NCBI GenBank assembly: GCA_964621445.1 | Contig: CAZUNO010000021.1 | Span: 1-52,498, forward strand | Reading direction: 5' to 3' | Source: CAZUNO01 sp964621445 [NCBI: Candidatus Hadarchaeota archaeon] | Lineage (GTDB): Archaea > CAYQAE01 > CAYVLA01 | DNA length: 52,498 nt | In this document: in pieces, positions 17,470 through 24,219 of the stretch | Layout of the letters: every line of letters begins with the position of its first letter | Position numbering within the stretch: the stretch's first letter is position 1 | Notes under the pieces: model-generated | Told to the model about the DNA's origin: nothing | The model's database searches: none | The model's input: only the letters and a program-made list of their open reading frames with translations | Position numbers and translations under genes: made by a program

Positions 17470-18354
17470 GTGGTTCGAGATCCGAAGCTATTGGTCATCG
17501 GGGACGCCATGATTGACATATCGGTAGCCCTGCCCGAGTCGAAACCAGGAGGAGCCTATCCAGCCGAGATAAGAGTATGTTCGGGGGGTCTCGGAAACGT
17601 GGCGGTGGCCGCTGCCGGTTCGGGAATTGAGGTATCCTTCTCGGGCGCGGTTGGCAAGGATATCTTTGGAAAAAAATATGAAGCCGACCTAAATGAGTAC
17701 GGAGTAGATACATATCTGAAGAAATGTGATCTTCCAACCGGTATGTGCCTTAATCTGGTATCAAGGGATGGTAACAGGACAATGTACACCAGAAGGGGAG
17801 CTAATGACGCTCTTCGAGCCAAAGATATTCCACATGATATTCTGGGTTCATGCCAGATGCTTTTCATCTCTGGGTTCTCTCTTGAAAATGACGCAAGCTC
17901 TGAACAGATTAAGGAGATCGTCTCCGAGGCCAGACGTTTGAAAACGAGAATCGTTCTTGGAGGCGGAAGCCCCAATATAATTCAAGAGAAAAATAGGGAA
18001 TTCTGGAGTCTGGCTAAACGAGCTGATGTACTGATCTTCAATGAGGAGGAGGCGAGGGCAATGCTGCAGGAGAGGGATATGGAGATTCTGAGTGATTTGG
18101 AAAGAATTGTCATAGTTACCAAAGGGCCCGAGGGATCCACCGCCTACACGCATGAAGGCGAGATACACTCCCCCGGTTATCCCTGCAAAGTCGTGGACAC
18201 TACCGGAGCCGGGGATGCATTTGCAGGCAGTTTAATGGCGGGACTGTTACGGAAACGTCCCCTCACCCAGATATTGGCAGAAGCAAACAAGATCGCGGCA
18301 AAAACGGTCACTTCTCTTGGTCCTCGATCCGGGGAAGGAGAACGGTCCCATTAG
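17470..18354 (+). CDS. PfkB-family carbohydrate kinase
   Basis: The ribokinase/PfkB fold is evident: an N-terminal 'VIGDAMIDI', the glycine motif 'SGGLGNVAVAAAGSG', 'FSGAVGKDIFGK', and the C-terminal signature 'DTTGAGDAFAGSLMAGLL' with the catalytic Asp and anion hole. It should phosphorylate a sugar or nucleoside using ATP in the cytoplasm. The substrate is not predictable, but the mannosidase and glycosidase genes nearby make a released sugar plausible. The start is a GTG at 17470, 47 bases after the pantothenate kinase-like gene; the conserved strand follows within seven residues. Length of 294 residues is normal. Confidence 0.88.
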   Translation: MVRDPKLLVIGDAMIDISVALPESKPGGAYPAEIRVCSGGLGNVAVAAAGSGIEVSFSGAVGKDIFGKKYEADLNEYGVDTYLKKCDLPTGMCLNLVSRDGNRTMYTRRGANDALRAKDIPHDILGSCQMLFISGFSLENDASSEQIKEIVSEARRLKTRIVLGGGSPNIIQEKNREFWSLAKRADVLIFNEEEARAMLQERDMEILSDLERIVIVTKGPEGSTAYTHEGEIHSPGYPCKVVDTTGAGDAFAGSLMAGLLRKRPLTQILAEANKIAAKTVTSLGPRSGEGERSH

Positions 18355-18491
18355 TCCTCAATTCTTCAACCCTTAAGGAAGAGTTAAAACCTCATCAATT
18401 TAGCTTAATTAGCCATATTGCAGGGTTTGCAACCATCATGAAGGGAGAAAACCGTTAGTCTTATCTTTTCCCAATACCAGGTGTTGGCATC

Positions 18492-18683
18492 TTGAAGGCA
18501 AAGGATCAGGAAAAGAAAATAAAGATCTCGGAAATAACTGATATGGAGAGCAAGCCGGCCTCAACCTCGATGGTAAGCGGACTGGCGAGGAAGATCGAGG
18601 ATGTCATAAAGGAGATGGGCATCACGGCCAACATCGAGATCGTGGGGGAAACGCAAGACGAGGGAAAATCCAGTGACACCTAG
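18492..18683 (+). CDS. small hypothetical protein, 63 residues
   Basis: This short, highly charged protein begins with TTG at 18492 and has a Lys-rich N-terminus. A C-terminal segment of helix then strand pattern ('LARKIEDVIKEMGITANIEIVGE') could form a small alpha/beta unit. Its end overlaps the following gene by 11 bases, which supports translational coupling and therefore a real gene. I do not recognise a family. The preceding 137 bases hold no gene; only weak AT-rich boxes are visible there. Confidence 0.55.
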   Translation: MKAKDQEKKIKISEITDMESKPASTSMVSGLARKIEDVIKEMGITANIEIVGETQDEGKSSDT

Positions 18684-19299
18684 TAGAGATCCCTACATAT
18701 CCCTATTCTCCAGGTTTGAGGAGAGGACCAAGATCCTGATCGGTTCAGCCGTGGCCACCGCTTTTGCCATAGGTGCCGTTTATCTAATAATGACAAATCC
18801 CCTCGAGCAATGGATGAAGATTGCCATCATATGGGGCCTGCTAATTCCTCTATCCTACCACGTTTTGAAGGATCAAGCCCAGGAATTCCCCGACTCCCTA
18901 AGACTTCCTGGAGTGCCCGTTGGATCCACCTGGCAGCAGGGTGCTGCAAGCAAACATGAGCCACCTGTCAATGGCGAAAAGGCCCGTACCGAAATTGTTC
19001 TTTCCAGACTTGGCTATACCATAGCAGACGCTGATGGAATGCCAGTCGACATCCTGGCAACATCGGATAGCGGGAAGAGCGTTGTGGTGAAGATTTGTGA
19101 TGATAAGGCGGGTATCCTTGCCCTGCAGGATGTCATGAAGGCCATGATGAAGAACCGGTCAAAGGAGGCCATGCTAATCGCACCAGGAGGATCCACCTCC
19201 GCCGCTAGGCGTTTTCTTCACCAAATGAGTTCGGGGAAGAACGTGAGGATAACCTTCTGGAACAGCGCCCATTGCCTCGAGAACCAGAAAATCCGGTAG
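18673..19299 (+). CDS. membrane-anchored protein with Mrr/restriction-endonuclease-like domain
   Basis: The start is a GTG at 18673 overlapping the end of the 63-residue gene. Two adjacent hydrophobic helices (about residues 22-40 and 47-65) form a membrane hairpin. A Pro-rich linker leads to a soluble domain with 'VLSRLGYTIADADGMPVDILATSDSGKSVVVKI', followed by helices and 'EAMLIAPGGSTSAARRF'. Spacing of the Asp in 'VDIL' and the 'VVVKI' strand resembles the PD-(D/E)xK nuclease fold of Mrr-like proteins, which also end in a conserved Ala-Arg helix; the usual Glu/Gln before the Lys is replaced by Val. This suggests a tethered nuclease or a non-catalytic DNA-binding relative. DNA ligase follows 51 bases downstream. 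Confidence 0.6.
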   Translation: MTPSRDPYISLFSRFEERTKILIGSAVATAFAIGAVYLIMTNPLEQWMKIAIIWGLLIPLSYHVLKDQAQEFPDSLRLPGVPVGSTWQQGAASKHEPPVNGEKARTEIVLSRLGYTIADADGMPVDILATSDSGKSVVVKICDDKAGILALQDVMKAMMKNRSKEAMLIAPGGSTSAARRFLHQMSSGKNVRITFWNSAHCLENQKIR

Positions 19300-19350
19300 A
19301 ATTAGGAAAAAGAGAATAAAGGGCCCCCAACATCCTTTTTAGGGTTCAAC

Positions 19351-21108
19351 TTGCTCTATAGAAGGTTATCGGAAACGCTCCAGGAGATCGAGGAAACAAC
19401 CAAGAGGACCGAGATGATCGATCATCTCGTTCAGCTACTACGAGAAGTCACACCCCAGGAAATCGACAAGGTCTGCTATATGTCCATGGGGAGAATTCAC
19501 CCTCCTTATGTTGAGCGGGAGATAGGTGTGGGAGAAAAACTTGCAATCAAGGCCATATCCGAGGCAGCCGGGAAAAGGGAAGAGGAGGTATCGGAAAGAT
19601 ACAAAGAGAGCGGGGACCTGGGGAAGACCATCAAGAAGATGCTAGAAAGAAAGACCCAACGTTCCCTCACCGAACAGGATTTGACAGTTACCAAGGTACA
19701 CGAGACGTTGGACAAGATGTCCAAGACCAGCGGGAAGGGAAGTCAGGCAGAGAAGATCGGCCTCTTGGCTGGTCTTCTTAGGGACGCAACATCACTAGAG
19801 GCAAAATACATACTGAGAACCGTTCTGGGTAGGCTTAGGCTCGGAATCGCGGAGATGACCCTTCTAGATGCACTGGCCGTGGCTTTCGGAGGGGGGAAGG
19901 ACTCCCGCCCTCAAATAGAGAGGGCCTATAACCTATCCTCTGATATAGGACTGGTAAGCAGATCCCTAATACGGGAGGGATTGGAAGGGGTAAAAAACAC
20001 CAAAGTGACGGTTGGCAGGCCTGTGCAACTCCAACTAGCGGAGAGGCTAAAGGACATCGATGAAATACTTGAGAAGCTCGGAGGAGAATGCGCGGCTGAA
20101 TACAAGTATGATGGAATTCGAATACAGGCACACATATCCCCCCAGGAGACCAAGCTCTATTCAAGACGTCAGGAGGATATCACCTCCCAATTCCCGGACG
20201 TGGTGCGTGCTCTAGGTGAATCGGTAGAGGCAGAGACGGCAATACTGGACGGGGAATGCGTCCCCCTCGAACCAAATACGGGTGATTTACTACCATTCCA
20301 GGCCGTCTCACAGAGGAGAGGACGCAAGTATGACGTGGAGAAGATGACCGAGGAGATACCTGTGGTCTTCTTTCTATTCGATGCCCTGCTAATTAATGAT
20401 CAAGACCTTACTCACAAGAGCTACTTTCAGAGAACTGAGATGCTCTCCAAATCGTTCATAGAAAGCGATCACCTAAAGATGGCAAACAGGATAATATCCG
20501 GAGATCCATCGGAGATCAAGGATTTCTTTGAGAAAGCCATCAATGAGGGGACGGAGGGGTTAATCTGCAAATCGACATCAGAGGACAGCACCTATCAGGC
20601 CGGGAAGAGAGGGTGGATGTGGATTAAATGGAAGCGCTCTTATCGCTCGGAAATGGCGGACACGGTGGATTTGGTGGTGGTAGGTGCTTTTGCTGGCAAG
20701 GGACGAAGAGCGGGCACCTATGGAGCCCTATTGATGGCAGCCTATGATGACCAGCGGGATGTATTTGAAACGGCATGCAAACTGGGTACCGGTTTCACGG
20801 ACGAGGAGCTGGAGGAACTACCGGACATCTTGGAACCAATTTCCTCTGACGAACCTCCTGCCAACCTGGAATCCACGGTCGAACCCGATATATGGGTCCT
20901 CCCGGAAATCGTCCTGGAGGTAATAGGCGATGAGATAACCCTGTCTCCCGTCCACACGTGTTGTTTCGATTCCGTAAGGGAAGGTAGCGGGCTGGCGGTA
21001 AGATTCCCGAGGATGATTAGAAGACGCCCTCACCGAGAGGCCACGGATGCGACCACAACCAGGGAATTGCTTGAACTATACCAGATGCAGCGAAAACAGA
21101 TTTCCTGA
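19351..21108 (+). CDS. lig: ATP-dependent DNA ligase, archaeal type
   Basis: An N-terminal DNA-binding domain (residues 1-210, 'ETLQEIEETTKRTEM', 'GRLRLGIAEMTLLDALA') precedes the nucleotidyltransferase core. Motif I is 'EYKYDGIRIQAH' with the adenylated Lys at 252. Further motifs are 'SRRQEDIT', 'DGECV', 'FFLFDAL', 'EGLICKS' and 'WIKWKRSY', then an OB-fold ('DLVVVGAFAGKGRRAGTYG'). It seals nicks in Okazaki fragments and repair. Length of 585 residues fits archaeal Lig1. The start is a TTG at 19351, consistent with the usual archaeal N-terminus 'MLF.ELAE.' pattern. It follows the membrane nuclease-like gene and may share its transcript. Confidence 0.95.
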   Translation: MLYRRLSETLQEIEETTKRTEMIDHLVQLLREVTPQEIDKVCYMSMGRIHPPYVEREIGVGEKLAIKAISEAAGKREEEVSERYKESGDLGKTIKKMLERKTQRSLTEQDLTVTKVHETLDKMSKTSGKGSQAEKIGLLAGLLRDATSLEAKYILRTVLGRLRLGIAEMTLLDALAVAFGGGKDSRPQIERAYNLSSDIGLVSRSLIREGLEGVKNTKVTVGRPVQLQLAERLKDIDEILEKLGGECAAEYKYDGIRIQAHISPQETKLYSRRQEDITSQFPDVVRALGESVEAETAILDGECVPLEPNTGDLLPFQAVSQRRGRKYDVEKMTEEIPVVFFLFDALLINDQDLTHKSYFQRTEMLSKSFIESDHLKMANRIISGDPSEIKDFFEKAINEGTEGLICKSTSEDSTYQAGKRGWMWIKWKRSYRSEMADTVDLVVVGAFAGKGRRAGTYGALLMAAYDDQRDVFETACKLGTGFTDEELEELPDILEPISSDEPPANLESTVEPDIWVLPEIVLEVIGDEITLSPVHTCCFDSVREGSGLAVRFPRMIRRRPHREATDATTTRELLELYQMQRKQIS

Positions 21109-21139
21109 ACAGCCCTGAAAAAGTAGGATTGGGGCAACT

Positions 21140-21895
21140 TCATAGCGGCAGCTCGTCGAAGGTATAGACTCCAGTGTTCCTCTCCCTTCTGAAAGTCTCC
21201 CCCAGAGCAGTTCTGCCCTTGGTTCCCTGAAGTATGTGTTTGGCATTCTCCATAATCTCCCCCACCGATCTGCCCAGCTCGTAGGGGTCATCCTTCACCT
21301 GTTCGTAGTTGGGAACCAGTGAACGAAAGACACTCTCTGGTACCGTGCTTCTCCAGGACTCCATACCAAAAACAACCTGAAATCTCAAAGCATCCTCTGC
21401 GCTCCTCTTCTTGGAATAATAACCTGAGATATCCACAACGCAATCAGCATCCTCAAAGGCGGGATAATATATGGCCTTAATGGGATGAACCTTCAATCCC
21501 TCCTCTATCTGCTCGGGTGCGAAACTGGGAATCGAAGCCTGACTAACCGCATCCCGGAAAATTTCGTATGTAGCGATTCTGTCCGGGTCACCTGGAGTCC
21601 AGGTATCCTCTGGATCGTGCATTATTGCTATATCGGGATTATTTTCACGAATTATCCTGACCACTTTCTTCTTGGCCTCGACGGTTGGCCATACATTTCC
21701 CCGTGGGAGATCCAGGAAATATAGATCCACATCCAGGATATCCGCAGCCTCCCGAATTTGATCCTTTTGCTCATCATCATACTCCACGGCAACGATAACG
21801 CCGGACCATCCCCCCTTCCCGTGTTTCATAAGAGTGCCGCCAACTCTAACGAACTCAACCGCGTAAGTGGTCAAACACAAAATATCCGAGGCCAT
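21140..21895 (-). CDS. PIG-L/LmbE-family protein with degenerate active site
   Basis: The Rossmann-like fold of PIG-L N-acetyl-sugar deacetylases is recognisable: an initial strand 'DILCLTTYAVEFVRVGGTL', then 'GVIVAVEYDDEQKDQIREAA', 'NPDIAIMHDPEDTWTPGDPDR' and 'KAIYYPAFEDADCVVDIS'. The zinc motif His-Pro-Asp-Asp is replaced by 'TTYAVEF', and the later His cluster is altered, so normal deacetylase chemistry is doubtful. The open frame extends to 22018, but a TATA-like box at 21921-21936 lies about 33 bases before the ATG at 21895, which begins at the conserved first strand. The gene is divergent from the dehydrogenase/P1/GH38/UroD operon and may share its control. Confidence 0.75.
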   Translation of the reverse strand: MASDILCLTTYAVEFVRVGGTLMKHGKGGWSGVIVAVEYDDEQKDQIREAADILDVDLYFLDLPRGNVWPTVEAKKKVVRIIRENNPDIAIMHDPEDTWTPGDPDRIATYEIFRDAVSQASIPSFAPEQIEEGLKVHPIKAIYYPAFEDADCVVDISGYYSKKRSAEDALRFQVVFGMESWRSTVPESVFRSLVPNYEQVKDDPYELGRSVGEIMENAKHILQGTKGRTALGETFRRERNTGVYTFDELPL

Positions 21896-21920
21896 TTGCA
21901 ATCGGAAAAAGGAGCCCTCG

Positions 21921-21936
21921 GAATAATAAAAATACG
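21921..21936 (-). promoter_or_regulatory. TATA-like box for the PIG-L gene
   Basis: The minus strand reads TTTTTATTATT with its centre about 33 bases from the ATG at 21895. It argues against the upstream extension of the reading frame. Confidence 0.4.
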
Positions 21937-21988
21937 ATCCCAATTGACCCCCAGTGCCAGTGTTTTTCCCAATCAAGTGCCGCAGGAG

Positions 21989-22028
21989 AATATAGTAAAA
22001 AGGGAGGGAGTAACTCATGGTTTGGTGG
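21989..22028 (+). promoter_or_regulatory. promoter and ribosome site of the dehydrogenase-P1-GH38 operon
   Basis: AATATAGTAAAA (21989-22000) resembles a TATA box. GGTGG at 22024-22028 lies five bases before the ATG at 22034. Confidence 0.45.
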
Positions 22029-22033
22029 AAAGG

Positions 22034-22903
22034 ATGGAAATAGGTTTCATAGGGTTGGGTATCATGGGCAAACCGATGTCCTTGAACCTGGTAGAGGCTG
22101 GATACTCACTGACCGTCTATAACCGGACCAGAAGCAAGTGCAAACCATTGGAGGAAGCAGGGGCAAAGGTTGTTGATTCTCCCGCCGATGTAGCCACCCT
22201 TTCAGATGTGATAATCACCATCGTGACCGATACTCCCGACGTGAGGGAGGTCCTTTTCTCGCCCGATGGCGTGGCTGACGGGCTGTCACCTGGGAAAATC
22301 GTTGTTGACATGAGCACCATTTCGCCGGAGGACACCGTAGATTTTGCCTCACGGCTTTCGGAGATGGAGGTGGAGATGCTTGATGCCCCGGTCAGCGGGG
22401 GGCAGAGCGGCGCCCAAGGAGGTACCCTGGCAATAATGGTCGGTGGAAAGAAATCTACTTTCGAAAAATGTCTCCCTCTGTTTGAAGTCATGGGCAAAAA
22501 CGTGGTTCACGTTGGCGGGAACGGCGATGGTCAGAGGGTTAAGCTTGTTAATCAGGTTATTTGCGGATTAAATATACTGGCCGTTGTTGAGGGATTCAGA
22601 TTTGCCAGGAAGTCCGGTTTGGACGTGAAGACCACCCACAAGGTGGTTTCCACAGGAGCTGCCTCTTCCTGGATGCTATCCAACCTTGGTCGATCCATTC
22701 TTGAAGGTGACTACTCACCAGGCTTCAAGATCGAGCTCCAGGCTAAGGACCTACGACTGGCGGTGGAGTCCATGAGGAGGCTGGATATGGACGCGGCTGG
22801 AACCGAACTCACCTATTCCTTGTTCAAAGAGGCCACTGAGGAAGGTCTAGGAGAGCTGGGTACCCAGGGTTTACTTAAGCTCCTCGAAGCCCAGGAAGAA
22901 TGA
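22034..22903 (+). CDS. 3-hydroxyisobutyrate/tartronate-semialdehyde-type beta-hydroxyacid dehydrogenase
   Basis: The Rossmann nucleotide loop 'IGFIGLGIMGKPMSLNL' opens the protein, followed by 'VYNRT'. The substrate-binding motif is 'DAPVSGGQSGAQGGTLAIMV', and the catalytic Lys lies in 'GQRVKLVNQ'. These define the beta-hydroxyacid dehydrogenase family, which oxidises 3-hydroxyisobutyrate or reduces tartronate semialdehyde with NAD(P). At 289 residues it has standard length. The open frame extends upstream to 21758, but that region overlaps the divergent PIG-L gene; the ATG at 22034 starts two residues before the Rossmann strand and has a GGTGG site. It is the first gene of a plus-strand operon with P1, GH38 and a UroD-like protein, suggesting a role in sugar-acid breakdown. 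Confidence 0.92.
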   Translation: MEIGFIGLGIMGKPMSLNLVEAGYSLTVYNRTRSKCKPLEEAGAKVVDSPADVATLSDVIITIVTDTPDVREVLFSPDGVADGLSPGKIVVDMSTISPEDTVDFASRLSEMEVEMLDAPVSGGQSGAQGGTLAIMVGGKKSTFEKCLPLFEVMGKNVVHVGGNGDGQRVKLVNQVICGLNILAVVEGFRFARKSGLDVKTTHKVVSTGAASSWMLSNLGRSILEGDYSPGFKIELQAKDLRLAVESMRRLDMDAAGTELTYSLFKEATEEGLGELGTQGLLKLLEAQEE

Positions 22904-22954
22904 TATTCTAAGGGGCGCAATCTCTAGGTTAGATGAAAGGGGAAAGTAGGGGAT

Positions 22955-24166
22955 ATGTCTCCAACAAGAACGGTCAGATTTGCCTCCTTATTCCTGTTGC
23001 TTTTTCTCCCTTTGATATTTGGGATGGAAACTAGGGTAGACCCCGCCACTGATGAGATCCGAACCATATATGGACGTGCTCCCACCCAACCTTACCAATA
23101 CGCCCTTGAAGATCCGAGGATCCAAATTCTATCCACGCTTCCCTGGCTAACCTACGCTAATCCGGCCCAGGACTTGGATTATGCCAGAAGGTTGGCAAGG
23201 ATATACCTACCTAGAAGCAAGGAAAGACTCCTCGAAACCACGGATCTCATAGTTCTAGATGACATCGACTCGGCCATATTCCCTACCAAGAACCTTGTCT
23301 GGTTCAAGGAGGCGGTTTACGAAGACGGACTCGGTGCCGTGATGGGCGGGGGATCGCAGGGGTTCGGAGGAAACCCGCCATTCACAGGCTGGGGAGAAAC
23401 CCCGCTTTACCCCATTATACCGGTGGAATGTCCCCACGAAAGTCGTTTTCCAAAGTCCTATCTGGTAAAGTTCAAGGTCGTCGCGCCGGAGAACGAGCTG
23501 GCTGCCAGTCTTCCCTGGGAAAATGCGCCTCTCTACTACCCGCCGAACGAGATCCCGCCCAAGGACGGCTGTAAACTTCTAATCGTTTCCGATGACGATA
23601 AGAGAACACCGATCTTTTTCTATTGGGATATCGGGGAAGGCAGGTTCGTTGGCGTTCAGAGCATAAAGGCAGCTTTTGGAAAGGGTTACAACGAATGGGA
23701 GTTCTTCCAGGACTCCATTTTAAACACCCTTTACTTCTCAGTTGACTTCCCGATCCCAGGTGATGTGGAAATAGTCCACCAGTTAAGGGAGAAATGGACC
23801 CAGTATCACCTCCGTATCAAGCTTCTGATGAGCCTTATCGATTTTGCCGATCAATTCGGGGCCAATACGAGGGAGATAACCACCGGGATCGATTCCCTCG
23901 AGGAGATGCGATCCCGATCTGACCAGCTATATATGGAAGCGGAATATTCGGAATCCCTCGACCTGATAAAAGCCGTAATAGAAGACATCGATCGTCTGGA
24001 AGAACTTTCAATCGAACTGAAGGACCGAGCCCTCACCTGGATATACATCGTCGAGTGGTTAGCCGTATTTGCCACCCTGATGATCTCAGGATTCATCCTT
24101 TGGACCGTGATGATAAGGCGTTCGCTCTACCGTGATGTCCGGGTAACATCCGACCGTCAGGAATAA
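22955..24166 (+). CDS. P1: secreted, membrane-anchored GATase-like protein (paralogue 1 of 3)
   Basis: A signal peptide (residues 1-23) is followed by an alpha/beta domain resembling DUF1355/ThuA-type glutamine-amidotransferase-like proteins ('RIYLPRSKERL', 'DLIVLDD', 'GLGAVMGGGSQGFGG', 'WGETPLYPIIPVE'). The nucleophile Cys of true amidotransferases is absent, so ligand binding is likelier than catalysis. Residues ~280-360 form a helical stalk with 'FADQFGANTREI'. One transmembrane helix follows in 'ALTWIYIVEW...ISGFILWTVM', ending in the basic tail 'IRRSLYRDV'. The stalk, helix and tail are strikingly conserved in the proteins at 41471 and 48930. It lies 51 bases after the dehydrogenase and 53 before the GH38 gene. 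The domain faces outside; a receptor or scaffold role is inference. Confidence 0.85.
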   Translation: MSPTRTVRFASLFLLLFLPLIFGMETRVDPATDEIRTIYGRAPTQPYQYALEDPRIQILSTLPWLTYANPAQDLDYARRLARIYLPRSKERLLETTDLIVLDDIDSAIFPTKNLVWFKEAVYEDGLGAVMGGGSQGFGGNPPFTGWGETPLYPIIPVECPHESRFPKSYLVKFKVVAPENELAASLPWENAPLYYPPNEIPPKDGCKLLIVSDDDKRTPIFFYWDIGEGRFVGVQSIKAAFGKGYNEWEFFQDSILNTLYFSVDFPIPGDVEIVHQLREKWTQYHLRIKLLMSLIDFADQFGANTREITTGIDSLEEMRSRSDQLYMEAEYSESLDLIKAVIEDIDRLEELSIELKDRALTWIYIVEWLAVFATLMISGFILWTVMIRRSLYRDVRVTSDRQE

Positions 24167-24219
24167 ACCAAGGTTCATAGTTATCAACTGATTCCCTATC
24201 CATAATCCCAGGTGCTTTC

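Noticed and set aside
18492-21108. defence island (nuclease plus ligase)
   Set aside because: Only one possible nuclease with an altered motif, an ordinary replicative ligase, and no other defence genes, repeats or mobile elements.
21758-22033. upstream extension of the dehydrogenase frame
   Set aside because: It overlaps the PIG-L gene; the Rossmann strand begins right after the ATG at 22034.
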